A stretch of DNA of 64,000 bases from an uncultured Ruminococcus sp. (lineage in GTDB: Bacteria; Bacillota; Clostridia; Oscillospirales; Acutalibacteraceae): the NCBI GenBank assembly GCA_902767845.1, contig CACXIV010000001.1, positions 62,001 through 126,000 of the forward strand, in the 5' to 3' direction. Of the stretch, positions 1 to 9,793 are shown piece after piece; position 1 is the stretch's first letter, and the number at the start of each line of letters is the position of its first letter. Below the pieces are notes generated by a model, which saw only the letters and a program-made list of their open reading frames with translations, was not told the origin of the DNA and ran no database searches. The translations under genes and the position numbers were made by a program.

Positions 1-842
1 AGGACTACGAGCTTATCGACACCTCCGACGGCGAAAGACTCGAACGCTGGGGAGACGTTATCCTTATCCGTCCCGATCCGCAGATCATCTGGTCGTCGGG
101 CAAAAAGGATCCGCTCTGGAAAAACGCCCACGCGCGCTACCACCGCTCAAACAAGGGCGGCGGTCAATGGGAGCAGTACAAAAGAGTACCCGACCGCTGG
201 ACAGTAAAATACGGAGAGCTCGTTTTCAATATAAAGCCAATGGGCTTCAAGCACACTGGGGTGTTCCCGGAGCAGGCGGTCAACTGGGATTTCGCCTCGC
301 AAAAGATCCGCGCGCAGAACCGCCCCGTAAGGGTGCTTAACCTGTTCGGCTACACCGGCTGCGCTACGCTGTCCTGCATGAACGCCGGAGCGTCTGTCTG
401 CCATGTAGACGCCTCAAAGGGAATGGTGCTCTGGGCGAAGGAGAACGCTCAGTCGAGCGGAATAGCGGACAAGCCCGTCAGGTGGCTGGTAGACGACTGC
501 GTAAAGTTCGTTCAGCGCGAGATACGCCGCGGAAACCGCTACGACGGTATCATCATGGATCCGCCTTCCTACGGCAGGGGTCCCGGCGGCGAGGTCTGGA
601 AGCTTGAGGAACAGCTTTATTCGCTCGTTAGCCTGTGCGTTCAGGTCATGAGCGACGATCCCGTATTTTTTATTCTAAACTCCTACACAACGGGACTCAG
701 TCCCGCGGTGATGCAATATCTGCTCGGCATGCTGCTTCAAAAGAGATTCGGCGGCAAAGTTTCGAGCGACGAAATCGGACTAAAGGTGACCGACACGGGT
801 TTGATCTTGCCGTGCGGCTCAACCGCGATCTGGGAGAATTAA
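1..842 (+). CDS. SAM-dependent class I rRNA-type methyltransferase (C-terminal part, cut by window edge)
   Basis: The reading frame is open from base 3 to the TAA at 840-842, so 279 residues are visible and the start lies outside the window. The visible part has a class I Rossmann methyltransferase core. The SAM-binding motif [10 protein letters not shown] is at about visible residue 112 and the DPPSYGRG catalytic-loop motif at about 186. The order and spacing match the RlmI/RlmK-like family that methylates 23S rRNA, but the substrate cannot be settled from this part. An internal ATG at 240 is not a plausible start, because upstream sequence in the same frame continues conserved-looking protein. 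It ends one base before ecfA1 and may be cotranscribed with the ECF genes. Confidence 0.8.
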   Translation, partial: DYELIDTSDGERLERWGDVILIRPDPQIIWSSGKKDPLWKNAHARYHRSNKGGGQWEQYKRVPDRWTVKYGELVFNIKPMGFKHTGVFPEQAVNWDFASQKIRAQNRPVRVLNLFGYTGCATLSCMNAGASVCHVDASKGMVLWAKENAQSSGIADKPVRWLVDDCVKFVQREIRRGNRYDGIIMDPPSYGRGPGGEVWKLEEQLYSLVSLCVQVMSDDPVFFILNSYTTGLSPAVMQYLLGMLLQKRFGGKVSSDEIGLKVTDTGLILPCGSTAIWEN

Positions 843-843
843 A

Positions 844-1689
844 ATGGAATTTATCTCGATACAGGATGTGTATTTTTCCTACGGTGATCCGAGCGAGGAT
901 CCAAACGCGCCAAACGCGGTGGACGGCGTCTCGCTCGAAATCCGAAAGGGCGAGTTTGTGGCTGTTATCGGTCACAACGGCTGCGGAAAATCCACCCTTG
1001 CCAAGCATCTGAACGCAATGCTATTGCCCGACAGGGGCAAGGTGTATGTCGATTCCGATGACACGGCTGACGAAAACAAAACATTTGAAATAAGAGAAAA
1101 GGTAGGGCTTGTCCTGCAAAACCCCGACAATCAGCTTGTCGCCTCTATCGTGGAGGAGGACGTGGCTTTCGGTCCCGAAAACCTCGGAGTCGAGCCGTCC
1201 GAGATACGAAAAAGGGTTGACAAGGCGCTAAAGGCGGTGGGGATGTACGAATACCGTCTCCACGCTCCTCACAAGCTGTCGGGAGGACAAAAGCAGAGGA
1301 TAGCGATCGCCGGAGTTTTGGCGATACAGCCTCAGTGCATAGTGCTTGACGAGCCGACCGCCATGCTCGACCCGAGCGGCAGATCTGAGGTAATGAACAC
1401 CCTCCTAAAGCTGAACCGCGAAATGGGCATCACCGTTATTCTGATCACCCACTACATGGAGGAGGCTGTTCTGGCGGATCGCGTGGCGGTCATGGACAGC
1501 GGCAGGGTGCTGACCTCGGGAACCCCGCGCGAGGTATTCTCTCAGGTCGAGCTGCTAAAAAAGCACAGACTTGACGTGCCTCAGGCGGCGGAGCTCGCGT
1601 TCAGGCTAAAGGGCTGCGGAGCGGACATTCCGCAGATACCGCTGACCGCCGGCGAATGTGTAAAAATACTCGGGGAGGTGCTTTCATGA
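844..1689 (+). CDS. ecfA1: ECF transporter ATPase subunit EcfA1
   Basis: This is one of the two ATPases of an energy-coupling factor transporter, which powers vitamin and micronutrient uptake together with EcfT and exchangeable S components. Visible motifs are Walker [10 protein letters not shown] at about residue 43, a Q-loop in LQNPDNQ, the signature LSGGQ at about 147, Walker B ending in VLDEPTA at about 168, and the switch His in THYMEE. The 281-residue length is normal for the family. Its stop overlaps the next start in an ATGA junction at 1686-1689, so translation is probably coupled. No S component is encoded nearby, which fits a shared (group II) ECF module. Confidence 0.95.
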   Translation: MEFISIQDVYFSYGDPSEDPNAPNAVDGVSLEIRKGEFVAVIGHNGCGKSTLAKHLNAMLLPDRGKVYVDSDDTADENKTFEIREKVGLVLQNPDNQLVASIVEEDVAFGPENLGVEPSEIRKRVDKALKAVGMYEYRLHAPHKLSGGQKQRIAIAGVLAIQPQCIVLDEPTAMLDPSGRSEVMNTLLKLNREMGITVILITHYMEEAVLADRVAVMDSGRVLTSGTPREVFSQVELLKKHRLDVPQAAELAFRLKGCGADIPQIPLTAGECVKILGEVLS

Positions 1690-2555
1690 GCGAGATCCTC
1701 GAGCTTAAAAATCTTAGCTTTGTCTACGGGAAGGGCACGCCGTTTGAAAAGCGCGCCGTAAGTAATGTGAGCCTTAAAATCAACAGGGGAGAGCTGGTCG
1801 GCATAATCGGCCACACCGGCTCGGGAAAATCCACCCTTGCGCAGATGCTCAACGGGCTGATAAAGCCCACCTCCGGAGAGGTGCTTCTCGACGGCAAAAA
1901 TATCTGGGACGAGCCCAAAAAGATCCGTTCCGTGCGGTTCAGGGTCGGAATGGTGTTTCAGTATCCCGAATACCAGCTTTTTGAAGAGACCGTTTACAAG
2001 GACATAGCCTTCGGCGCGATAAATAAAGGCTTGAGCGGCGAGGAGCTTGACAGAGCGGTGAAAAACGCCGCCGATTTTACAAGCCTAAAGCCGGAGCTGC
2101 TCGATAAATCCCCCTTCGATCTGTCGGGCGGTGAAAAACGGCGCGCGGCGATCGCCGGAGTGATCGCGATGGATCCCGAGGTGCTCATACTCGACGAGCC
2201 CACCGCCGGACTCGATCCAATGGGACGCGAGATACTCCTGAGCCAGATCGTGCGCTATCATAAAGAAAAGGGCAACACCGTTTTGCTTGTATCCCACAGC
2301 ATGGAGGATATAGCGCGTGTCGCCGACAGGGTAATAGTGATGAACAGCTCTGAGCTTGTCATGTTCGACAAGACGAGCGAGGTGTTCGCCCGTGGGGACG
2401 AGCTCGAAAGCATCGGGCTCAGGGTGCCTCAGATCACAAAAATCATGCAGAGCCTAAGGCTCGGCGGTATCAGCGTTCCCGACGGAGTGCTTACCGTTGA
2501 CGAGGCGGTCTCGATCCTCTCGGCTCTCCTTAAAAAGGAGGGCAAGATATGGTAA
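1686..2555 (+). CDS. ecfA2: ECF transporter ATPase subunit EcfA2
   Basis: This is the second ECF ATPase, 289 residues long, paralogous to the preceding gene. Walker A is GHTGSGKST at about residue 42, the Q-loop is in VFQYPEYQ, the signature is LSGGE, and Walker B ends in LDEPTAGLD. The start chosen is ATG 1686, preceded by GGGAGGTG; an upstream in-frame start at 1656 would add ten unlikely residues inside ecfA1. It overlaps ecfA1 by four bases and ecfT by seven, so the three subunits form one tightly coupled operon. The two-ATPase plus EcfT arrangement is the standard Firmicutes form. Confidence 0.95.
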   Translation: MSEILELKNLSFVYGKGTPFEKRAVSNVSLKINRGELVGIIGHTGSGKSTLAQMLNGLIKPTSGEVLLDGKNIWDEPKKIRSVRFRVGMVFQYPEYQLFEETVYKDIAFGAINKGLSGEELDRAVKNAADFTSLKPELLDKSPFDLSGGEKRRAAIAGVIAMDPEVLILDEPTAGLDPMGREILLSQIVRYHKEKGNTVLLVSHSMEDIARVADRVIVMNSSELVMFDKTSEVFARGDELESIGLRVPQITKIMQSLRLGGISVPDGVLTVDEAVSILSALLKKEGKIW

Positions 2556-3361
2556 GAGACGTCGCCTTCGGCCAGTATTTTCCCGGCAACAGCCTTATCC
2601 ACAGGCTTGACCCGAGGGGAAAAATAATCATGTTTATCGCCTTTGTCGCGATAATCTTCTGTACCTTCAACTACTTTTCGCTGGGCGTCGCCGCGGCGTT
2701 CACCGCGCTGTTTCTGATACTCAGCGGAATATCCGCCAAATTCTATATCAAGAGCCTGAAAGTCATCATCTTCATCGTGCTGATAACCTCTCTGTTCAAC
2801 CTGTTCTACGGTACCGGCGACGCGATATGGGAGTGGTGGATAATAAAGCTCACGTGGAACGGTATCCACAGGGCGGTATTCGTGACGACGCGCATAATCT
2901 GCCTGATCCTGGCAAGCTCGTGCCTGACCTTCACGACCTCGCCCACGGAGCTGACCGACGCTGTCGAAAGGCTGATGAAGCCGCTCAAAGCCGTTCATTT
3001 TCCCGTCCACGAGATTTCAATGATGATGTCGCTGGCGCTTCGCTTTGTGCCGACCCTGCTCGAGGAGACAGACAAGCTCATGCAGGCTCAAAAGGCGAGG
3101 GGAGCGGACATGGAATCCGGCAATCTGTTCAGGCGCGTAAGGGCGCTCGTGCCTATCCTTGTACCGCTGTTCGTATCGGCGTTCAGGCGCGCTTACGACA
3201 TCGCGACCGCCATGGAATGTCGATGTTACCGCGGCGGCGCCGGAAGGACAAGGATGAAGAGCCTGAGGCTTTCCGCGCGCGATATCATCTCATTCGTAAT
3301 GACGGCGGCTTTGATCAGCGGAGTGATCCTATGCAACATATTTGTAACGAGCGTGATTTGA
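2549..3361 (+). CDS. ecfT: ECF transporter transmembrane subunit EcfT
   Basis: This is the membrane scaffold that joins the two ATPases to a substrate-binding S component. The 270 residues include an N-terminal segment ending in RLDPRGK, then several hydrophobic helices (about residues 25-65, 70-90, 105-130), and a C-terminal hydrophobic helix. Two coupling motifs of the EcfT type are visible: KARGAD at about 175 and ECRCYRGG at about 225, close to the Ala-Arg-Gly signature. The ATG at 2549 overlaps the end of ecfA2. Its 3' end overlaps truA by about 30 bases, a common order in Firmicutes. Confidence 0.93.
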   Translation: MVRDVAFGQYFPGNSLIHRLDPRGKIIMFIAFVAIIFCTFNYFSLGVAAAFTALFLILSGISAKFYIKSLKVIIFIVLITSLFNLFYGTGDAIWEWWIIKLTWNGIHRAVFVTTRIICLILASSCLTFTTSPTELTDAVERLMKPLKAVHFPVHEISMMMSLALRFVPTLLEETDKLMQAQKARGADMESGNLFRRVRALVPILVPLFVSAFRRAYDIATAMECRCYRGGAGRTRMKSLRLSARDIISFVMTAALISGVILCNIFVTSVI

Positions 3362-4098
3362 GAAATCTGCTCATCACAATTTCATACGACGGAAAGTGCT
3401 TTCATGGCTGGCAGATCCAGCAGAACGCCTACACCGTTCAGGAGGCTTTCCAGACCGCGCTGTCAAAGATAATCGGAGACGATTTCGACCTGAAGGGCTG
3501 CAGCCGTACCGACAGCGGCGTCCACGCCAACATGTACTGCCTCAGCATAAAGACCGCGCACCCGATCCCTCCGCAAAGGCTCAAGGCGGCGCTCAACCGC
3601 TGGCTTCCTCTATCGGTAGCCGTGCTCGACTGCGTTCAGGCTGACATCGGCTTTCACGCGCGCTACAGCTGTAAAAGTAAGGAGTACATATACAAGATCT
3701 GGAACAGCGAGGTGCGCAACCCGTTTTTGGACGGCTACGCCCTCCACTACCGTTATAAGCTTGACGAGGCTATGCTCGACGCCGCGGCTCAGGGGTATGT
3801 CGGCACTCACGATTTTACCTCTTTCTGCACTCAGGACAGCCGCGAGCCGGGCGATATGACGCGCACGGTAAAGCGCTTTTCGGTGACGCGCGACGGCGAC
3901 ATGGTGACCATGACGGTGGAGGCGGACGGCTTTCTGTACAACATGGTGCGCATAATGGTCGGAACGCTTCTGCGCGTTCAGCAGGGGAAGATAAAGCCCG
4001 GGGATATACCCGGGATAATCGAAAAAAAAGACAGGAGCTTTGCCGGGCCTACGGCTCAGGCATGCGGACTGTATTTGAATAAAGTAAATTATAAATGA
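3331..4098 (+). CDS. truA: tRNA pseudouridine(38-40) synthase TruA
   Basis: TruA isomerises uridines 38-40 in the tRNA anticodon arm to pseudouridine. The frame starts with the typical TruA opening LLITISYDG. It carries the catalytic Asp in CSRTDSGVHA (D61 in this numbering) and the conserved FLYNMVR stretch near the C-terminus. The start chosen is ATG 3331, with GGAG about seven bases upstream inside ecfT, giving 255 residues. TTG 3358, overlapping the ecfT stop, is an alternative that gives 246 residues. The frame is open far upstream (from 2827), but that part is a shadow of ecfT. Confidence 0.94.
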   Translation: MQHICNERDLRNLLITISYDGKCFHGWQIQQNAYTVQEAFQTALSKIIGDDFDLKGCSRTDSGVHANMYCLSIKTAHPIPPQRLKAALNRWLPLSVAVLDCVQADIGFHARYSCKSKEYIYKIWNSEVRNPFLDGYALHYRYKLDEAMLDAAAQGYVGTHDFTSFCTQDSREPGDMTRTVKRFSVTRDGDMVTMTVEADGFLYNMVRIMVGTLLRVQQGKIKPGDIPGIIEKKDRSFAGPTAQACGLYLNKVNYK

Positions 4099-4125
4099 TT
4101 GTATGTGTTTTGATTGGAGTTAAAA

Positions 4126-5406
4126 ATGTTCAAAAATAAAAAGGGACGCTACTCTGAAAAAAAGATAAACAGGGATCGCAAGGTAATAAGCTACGAGGAC
4201 ATGCCGCTTGAGGATTACGAGCAGGAAAAAACCGACCTCTCTCCGGCGGCGGTCAAAAAGATAATCATAGGCGTGGCTATCGCGCTTGTGGCGGGACTGA
4301 TAGTCTTTGCGTTTGCAAACCGTGACAAGCTCACCCCGGCGAACCTTTCGGTGTGGTGGACATACGACGTGCTCGGCAACGCCGGCAGGGGGTATCCGGT
4401 AAATATCGTCGGCACAGAGGTCAAGTCGAACAACTTTACCGAGAACCAGAACCGTATCGCCTACGCGTCCGATACATCTTTTGTAACGCTCAACTCAACG
4501 GGAAGCGAGATCGCTAACGTCCAGCTCAGACATTCCAAGCCCGTTATGAAGGCGTGCGAAAACCGTTTTCTGACCTACGGACTCGGCGAAAAGGAGTATC
4601 AGGTGCTTAGCTTTGACAAGGCTCTTTTTACCGGCGAGGCTCAGAATGTTATCTACACGGGCGATATCGCCTCCAACGGTGTCTACTGCTTTGTCACCGA
4701 GGGCGACGGCTTTATGAGCGAGCTTTACGTGTTCAACAGCGACAACAACAGAATATTTAAATATTCTTTTTCGGAATATTACGTAAACGCGGTAGCGCTT
4801 AACAACGACGGCTCGGGCTGCGTTGCCTGCGGACTTTCAAGCGACGGCGGCGCCATGAAAACGGGCGTTTATGTTCTTGATTTCGGCAAGGAGGAGCCGG
4901 TCAATACATACGTGATCCCCAACGACGCCATAATCGACTGCAAGTATATCAGCGGCAGGCGAGCGGCGCTTGTTGGAGATAACGCCTCGTATGTAATAAA
5001 GGTCGGCGCCGAGGAATACAACACGGTTAGCTATGAGGACAAGCCCATGGTAAACTACTGCTTCAGCCCCAAAACGGGCTCTTTCGCTCTGGCGCTTTCA
5101 AAGAGCGGCGACGGCAGAAGCTGTACCCTGATAAGCTATAACGACAACGGCGACAAGATCTTTGAGGTCGACAATAAATACGGCGCCGAATCGCTCTCCG
5201 TTTTGAACGGAACTATGGCCGTACTTGACGGAAACACGATTTACGCATATAATAAGGCGGGAGAATTAAAATATTCCTGCGACGCCGGAACCGGCTCAAG
5301 GGCGATAATCCTGATATCCGACAAGACCGCTTATGTGCTCAGCATCAATCAGATCAGGCTTGTCGATCTCAGCAGGAATCCGGCGACGTCGGATTCCGCG
5401 AAATAG
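4126..5406 (+). CDS. DUF5711-like membrane-anchored protein
   Basis: This 426-residue protein has a charged cytoplasmic N-terminus of about 45 residues and one transmembrane helix at about 47-66. A large extracytoplasmic part follows, rich in short beta-type repeats with Gly, Asn and Asp turns, suggesting a WD40/beta-propeller-like fold. It resembles the DUF5711 family common in Ruminococcaceae, whose function is unknown. ATG 4126 is chosen because GGAG lies at 4116-4119; TTG 4114 would place the start inside that ribosome site. The neighbouring CvpA-like gene begins seven bases after the stop, so the two are probably translated together. No catalytic motif is seen. Confidence 0.75.
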   Translation: MFKNKKGRYSEKKINRDRKVISYEDMPLEDYEQEKTDLSPAAVKKIIIGVAIALVAGLIVFAFANRDKLTPANLSVWWTYDVLGNAGRGYPVNIVGTEVKSNNFTENQNRIAYASDTSFVTLNSTGSEIANVQLRHSKPVMKACENRFLTYGLGEKEYQVLSFDKALFTGEAQNVIYTGDIASNGVYCFVTEGDGFMSELYVFNSDNNRIFKYSFSEYYVNAVALNNDGSGCVACGLSSDGGAMKTGVYVLDFGKEEPVNTYVIPNDAIIDCKYISGRRAALVGDNASYVIKVGAEEYNTVSYEDKPMVNYCFSPKTGSFALALSKSGDGRSCTLISYNDNGDKIFEVDNKYGAESLSVLNGTMAVLDGNTIYAYNKAGELKYSCDAGTGSRAIILISDKTAYVLSINQIRLVDLSRNPATSDSAK

Positions 5407-5413
5407 GTGATTT

Positions 5414-6022
5414 ATGATATATTATCAAATCGGCGCGGCGGCGATTGTCCTGATATTCATCCTTATCGGAGCGTTCAGGGGGATCATACGCACGCTGCTG
5501 AATCTGATCGGCCTTGCGCTCAACGGGTTTTTATCCTACTTCATAGCGGGGCCGCTCGCTCAGGGGCTGTACGACAGCTTTTTCAGGCAGGCGCTGACCG
5601 AGCGTATCAGGGAGGCGATCGCCCAAAACGGCGTGAGCTTTGCCGTTGACAGCGCGGTATCCGCAATGCCGGACTGGCTCGCGAACGCCGTAGGACTGTC
5701 GGAAAAGCTTTCGGGTCAGAACCTCGAACAGCTTGCCAAGGGCGTCGTTCTCAGCGACGATCAAACGCTCGCTATGGCTCAGGCGGTCGAGCGCGTGCTC
5801 GCGCCCGTCGCTGTGGCGCTGCTCACGATCATTACGGTTTTCGTGCTGTTCACACTGATAATGATAATTATAAAAATAATAATCAGGCTAATAATAAAGG
5901 CGCTGGACGGTTCCGTGCTCAGAACCGCAGACAGGGTATTGGGCGCGATCGTCGGCGGAGTTGAGGGAGCCGTTATAGTATTGTTTCTGTGCGCGCTTCT
6001 CAACATAAATCTTTTTGCGTGA
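5414..6022 (+). CDS. CvpA-like membrane protein
   Basis: This is a 202-residue hydrophobic protein with about four membrane segments (about residues 5-45, 110-150 and 175-200) and a central, more polar stretch. The opening AIVLIFILIGAFRGIIRTLL, with its Gly-Arg turn, matches the CvpA family (colicin V production/bacterial membrane remodelling). Its biochemical role is poorly defined; MarZ/CvpA proteins are linked to envelope homeostasis. The ribosome site AGGTGA overlaps the stop codon of the preceding gene. It follows the DUF5711-like gene and precedes a phosphatidyltransferase, so an envelope role fits. Confidence 0.75.
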   Translation: MIYYQIGAAAIVLIFILIGAFRGIIRTLLNLIGLALNGFLSYFIAGPLAQGLYDSFFRQALTERIREAIAQNGVSFAVDSAVSAMPDWLANAVGLSEKLSGQNLEQLAKGVVLSDDQTLAMAQAVERVLAPVAVALLTIITVFVLFTLIMIIIKIIIRLIIKALDGSVLRTADRVLGAIVGGVEGAVIVLFLCALLNINLFA

Positions 6023-6053
6023 CCAAGGGCAAAATAATTAAATGGTGGTATAT

Positions 6054-6656
6054 ATGGAAAAAGAAAAGTGGAGCTTCAAGCCTTCGGACTTGTACACAAT
6101 CCCGAATATTTTATCTTATTTGAGGTTGCTGCTCGTAGTGCCGTTCGTGTATTTCTTCATTAAGGCGAAATTCGTCGATCAGGCTTACTACATCGCGGCA
6201 GCGGTATGCGTAGGCGTTTCCGGACTGACGGACTGTTTTGACGGCATGCTGGCGCGCAAGCTTAATCAGGTGACCTCACTGGGAAAAATTCTCGACCCCG
6301 CGGCGGACAAATTCACTCTGATAGCAGTGGCGGTATGCATGGTGATCTACATCCCGGCGCTTTTGCCGCTGATGCTGGTACTGATGGTAAAGGATTTTAC
6401 AATGCTCCTTTGCGGATTTATTCTTCTCTTAAAGAAAATTCCGCTGCCGGCTTCGCGCTGGTACGGAAAGATCGCCACGGTCGTGTTCTATATTTCCGTG
6501 AGCTTCATAATATTCTTAAAGGCGGCGTACGGGTATGAAAACCCCGTTCTTATCACGGTTTTGTTCTGCGTTACGGCAGCGGTCATGCTGTTCGCGATGC
6601 TGAACTATTCAAAGATGTTCCTTGATCTTATCAAGGCGAATAAAGAAAACAAGTAA
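6054..6656 (+). CDS. pgsA: CDP-alcohol phosphatidyltransferase (PgsA-like phosphatidylglycerophosphate synthase)
   Basis: This enzyme transfers a phosphatidyl group from CDP-diacylglycerol to an alcohol, most likely glycerol-3-phosphate for phosphatidylglycerol synthesis. The diagnostic D-x2-D-G-x2-A-R-x8-G-x3-D-x3-D motif is complete at about residues 58-81, running from DCFDGMLAR to the two Asp in ILDPAADK. It has about six hydrophobic helices and 200 residues, as expected for the family. ATG 6054 is preferred over ATG 6042 because GGTGG precedes it at a normal distance. The exact acceptor alcohol is inferred from similarity to PgsA, not proven. Confidence 0.85.
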   Translation: MEKEKWSFKPSDLYTIPNILSYLRLLLVVPFVYFFIKAKFVDQAYYIAAAVCVGVSGLTDCFDGMLARKLNQVTSLGKILDPAADKFTLIAVAVCMVIYIPALLPLMLVLMVKDFTMLLCGFILLLKKIPLPASRWYGKIATVVFYISVSFIIFLKAAYGYENPVLITVLFCVTAAVMLFAMLNYSKMFLDLIKANKENK

Positions 6657-6688
6657 TTTTATTATATCAAGTACACGGGAGGTAAAAC

Positions 6689-9031
6689 ATGCTTTGCAGC
6701 AGATGTAAAAAGCGACCGGCTGTCGTTTTTGTTACCAACAATCAATCAAAGGACGCTCCCACAACAGGCTACTGCCTCACCTGCGCCAAGGAGCTCGGCA
6801 TAAAGCCCGTTGAGGATCTTATCAGCAAAATGGGTATTTCCGACGAGGATCTCGAGGCGGTTCAGGATCAGATGAACAGCCTTATGCAGAACATGGGCGA
6901 CGGCGGAGATATGTCCGCGCTCATGGAGCAGCTCGGAGCCGACAACCTTGCCGAGCAGATGGAGGAGTTCTCAAAGGAGACCTCCGGAGGAAGCGAGGAC
7001 GACGACTTTTCTCACGGCGCGCCTGCGTTCCCGAACTTCTTTAACAACCTATTCGGCGGAAATAAGGGCGACGCCAAGAACAACAATCAAAATTCTAAAA
7101 AAGAAAAAACAAACAATAAGAAGAGAAAGCATCTCAATCTTTACTGCGAGGATCTCACAGCCAAGGCGAGAGAGGGAAGGATCGACCGCATAATCGGACG
7201 CGACAGCGAGATCGAGCGAGTGATCCAGATCCTTTCGCGCCGCAGCAAGAACAATCCCTGCCTTATCGGCGAACCCGGCGTTGGTAAAACAGCTATCGCC
7301 GAGGGTCTCGCTCTCAGGATCGCCAATGGAAACGTCCCCCAGAGGCTTAAAAACAAGGAGATCCAGCTTCTCGACCTCACCGCGCTCGTAGCCGGAACCC
7401 AGTTCAGAGGTCAGTTTGAAAGCCGTATCAAGGGACTTGTCGCCGAGATCAAGGAAAACGGCAACATCATCCTCTTTATCGACGAGGTTCACAGCCTTGT
7501 CGGCACCGGCGACAACGAGGGAACGATGAACGCCGCCAATATCCTAAAGCCGGCGCTTTCGCGCGGAGAGGTCCAGGTCATCGGCGCCACCACCTTCAAC
7601 GAGTACCGCAAATATATCGAAAAGGATTCCGCTCTCGAAAGGCGCTTCCAGCCCGTCAAGGTCGGCGAGCCCACTATCGCGCAGTCGATCGAGGTCATCG
7701 CCGGCGTAAGGGATTACTACGAGAACCATCACCGCGTCGTTGTAGACGACGATATCGTAAGAAAGACCGTAGTCCTTTCTGAGCGCTACATAACCGACCG
7801 TTTTCTGCCCGATAAGGCGATAGACCTTCTTGACGAAAGCTGCGCCTGCGCTGCTCTGCGCAATAAGAACCTCGAGCGAGCCGATAAGCTACAAGACGAG
7901 AGAGCCTCGCTCATTACAAAGAAGGAGGAGCTCACCTCCGCCGAGGAGATCGACTATGAGGCGCTCGCAAAGGTGAACACCTCTCTCGCTCAGATCGAAG
8001 GGGAGCTGAGCGGTTTCTCAGAGGAGGATCTTATCGCTAAGGTTACAGAGGAGGATATCGCCAAGGTGATCGAGCTTTGGACGGGTATCCCGGCTTCGCG
8101 CATCCGCGAAAACGAGCTTGCTAAGCTTGTGGATATCGAATCCAACCTTAAAAAGAAGATAATCGGTCAGGACGAGGCTGTCGAGGCGCTGGCTTCCGCG
8201 ATCAAGCGCAGCCGCTGCCAGATCTCGCCGCGCCGCCGTCCCGCTTCATTCATATTCGTAGGTCCCACCGGCGTCGGAAAGACCGAGCTTGTAAAGGTGC
8301 TCAGCAAGGAGCTTTTCGATACTCCCGAAACCCTTATCCGCCTCGACATGTCCGAGTTTATGGAAAAGCACTCGGTATCAAAGATCATCGGCTCACCGCC
8401 CGGATACGTCGGATACGACGAGGCCGGTCAGGTAACAGAAAAGGTGCGCCGCCGCCCGTATTCGGTGCTGCTTTTCGACGAGATCGAAAAGGCACATCCC
8501 GACGTGCTTAATATCCTGCTCCAGATCCTCGATGAGGGCAAGGTAACGGACGCTCACGGCAGAGCCGTAAACTTTGAGAACACCGTTATCGTAATGACCT
8601 CAAACGCCGGTTCGTCCTCAAGCTCTACCGCTCTCGGCTTTGGAAAGACCGAGGACGAGGCTTCTAAGGAAAAGGTGATGAAGGCGCTTTCCGACTTTCT
8701 GCGCCCCGAATTTATTGCCCGTGTGGACGAGGTTATTGTATTCCACTCGCTCAAGGAGGAGGATTTCGTGCGTATCGCCGACCTCATGCTCAGCGAGTAT
8801 ATCCCCACCCTTGAGGAAAAGCATATCTCGCTCACCTTCGACGAGCAGGCGTGCAAATATCTCGCCGACAAATCCTGCGGAGGAAAGAGCGGAGCGCGCG
8901 ACCTTCGCAACACCATCAGACGCGAGGTCGAGGAAAAGATCGCCAACGCCATGATCACTTCCGGCGAAGGCGCTTTGACCGCGATCAACGTGACCTCGGA
9001 CGGCGAAAAAATCATCATAGACGCTGTTTGA
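6689..9031 (+). CDS. clpE: Clp ATPase of the ClpE type with N-terminal zinc finger
   Basis: This is a two-domain AAA+ unfoldase that feeds substrates to ClpP or remodels proteins. It has an N-terminal four-cysteine zinc-binding segment (CSRC near residue 3, CLTC near 31), which is the ClpE hallmark and replaces the Clp N-repeat domain. A low-complexity Asn/Lys linker lies at about 105-150. The first AAA domain has Walker A GEPGVGKT at about 195, a middle coiled region lies at about 395-450, and the second AAA domain has GPTGVGKT at about 526. At 780 residues it is slightly longer than typical ClpE. No CtsR box was recognised upstream. A clear terminator follows at 9041-9071. Confidence 0.88.
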   Translation: MLCSRCKKRPAVVFVTNNQSKDAPTTGYCLTCAKELGIKPVEDLISKMGISDEDLEAVQDQMNSLMQNMGDGGDMSALMEQLGADNLAEQMEEFSKETSGGSEDDDFSHGAPAFPNFFNNLFGGNKGDAKNNNQNSKKEKTNNKKRKHLNLYCEDLTAKAREGRIDRIIGRDSEIERVIQILSRRSKNNPCLIGEPGVGKTAIAEGLALRIANGNVPQRLKNKEIQLLDLTALVAGTQFRGQFESRIKGLVAEIKENGNIILFIDEVHSLVGTGDNEGTMNAANILKPALSRGEVQVIGATTFNEYRKYIEKDSALERRFQPVKVGEPTIAQSIEVIAGVRDYYENHHRVVVDDDIVRKTVVLSERYITDRFLPDKAIDLLDESCACAALRNKNLERADKLQDERASLITKKEELTSAEEIDYEALAKVNTSLAQIEGELSGFSEEDLIAKVTEEDIAKVIELWTGIPASRIRENELAKLVDIESNLKKKIIGQDEAVEALASAIKRSRCQISPRRRPASFIFVGPTGVGKTELVKVLSKELFDTPETLIRLDMSEFMEKHSVSKIIGSPPGYVGYDEAGQVTEKVRRRPYSVLLFDEIEKAHPDVLNILLQILDEGKVTDAHGRAVNFENTVIVMTSNAGSSSSSTALGFGKTEDEASKEKVMKALSDFLRPEFIARVDEVIVFHSLKEEDFVRIADLMLSEYIPTLEEKHISLTFDEQACKYLADKSCGGKSGARDLRNTIRREVEEKIANAMITSGEGALTAINVTSDGEKIIIDAV

Positions 9032-9040
9032 AAGATAATG

Positions 9041-9071
9041 ACCGGTTCAGAGCTTTGAACCGGTTGTTTTT
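9041..9071 (+). terminator. Rho-independent terminator of the clpE unit
   Basis: A perfect nine-base-pair stem pairs ACCGGTTCA (9041-9049) with TGAACCGGT (9056-9064). It has a six-base loop and a T-rich run at 9067-9071, ten bases after the clpE stop codon. Confidence 0.85.
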
Positions 9072-9114
9072 CATAGCAATACATTGAATCTTAAACTTGA
9101 AAGGTTCGGTAAAA

Positions 9115-9759
9115 ATGAAAACTATCAGGAAAATAACCGCGCTGACGCTTGTTTTTGTATTTGTACTGTCCCTTGCCGCCTGCGCTCCTAAGGACGAGCT
9201 GGTGGGGAAGTGGAAGTATGATCTTGAATTAAAGCCGGTCATTGAACACACCTTTGAGACCCTGCTGTCCTCAGATGATTCCAAGGCTGAAATGTACCGT
9301 GAGATAATCAAAGCGTTTGACGGCGTCAGCGTAGACTTTATTATGGAGTTCAAAAACGACGGTACTTACTCCGCGTATGTTGACGAGGAATCGGCAAAGA
9401 GTGCGGTCGCGGCGGTCAAGGCAAAGGCAACAGACCTCCTTCCCTCGTTTTTTTCCATAATGGGGAGCCTCGACTCGATTCTCTCCTCGCAGGGTAAAAC
9501 CCTTAAAAACCTCGCCGAAATCTTTACAAAGGACATAAATATCAATGATTTAACCGCGGGTTCAAGCTTGTCGGGCAAATACATCCACGAAAACGACAAG
9601 ATATATCTTATCATGGATGGCAGTGAAATAAACGAAAACATTTATCTGACCGCCGCTGTAGACGGCGACGTTATGATCATCAGGGATTTTTCCGGCACTC
9701 TTGATATTTTCAATAATATGAAGGACAGCATACTGCCGATGAAGCTTAATAAAGTGTAA
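9115..9759 (+). CDS. Uncharacterised lipoprotein
   Basis: This 214-residue secreted protein has a lipoprotein signal: a basic start, a hydrophobic core and the lipobox LAAC with the lipidated Cys at about residue 22. After the Cys comes an LVGKWKYDL segment resembling the first strand of lipocalin-like/DUF5640-type lipoproteins, and then a FKNDGTYSAYVDEE stretch typical of such beta-barrels. I do not recognise the family further and assign no function. ATG 9115 is preceded by GAAAGG; the in-frame TTG at 9097 overlaps that site and is unlikely. It is a single-gene unit bounded by terminators at 9041-9071 and 9764-9788. Confidence 0.7.
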   Translation: MKTIRKITALTLVFVFVLSLAACAPKDELVGKWKYDLELKPVIEHTFETLLSSDDSKAEMYREIIKAFDGVSVDFIMEFKNDGTYSAYVDEESAKSAVAAVKAKATDLLPSFFSIMGSLDSILSSQGKTLKNLAEIFTKDININDLTAGSSLSGKYIHENDKIYLIMDGSEINENIYLTAAVDGDVMIIRDFSGTLDIFNNMKDSILPMKLNKV

Positions 9760-9763
9760 CGAA

Positions 9764-9793
9764 AACGGAGCCCGTTCAGGGCTCCGTTTGTTC
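9764..9793 (+). terminator. Rho-independent terminator after the lipoprotein gene
   Basis: A ten-base-pair perfect stem pairs AACGGAGCCC (9764-9773) with GGGCTCCGTT (9779-9788). The loop is five bases and a T-rich tail follows, four bases after the stop codon. Confidence 0.88.

Noticed and set aside
2827..3330. Upstream extension of truA
   Set aside because: It is a shadow of ecfT; the TruA family opening begins near 3331-3358.
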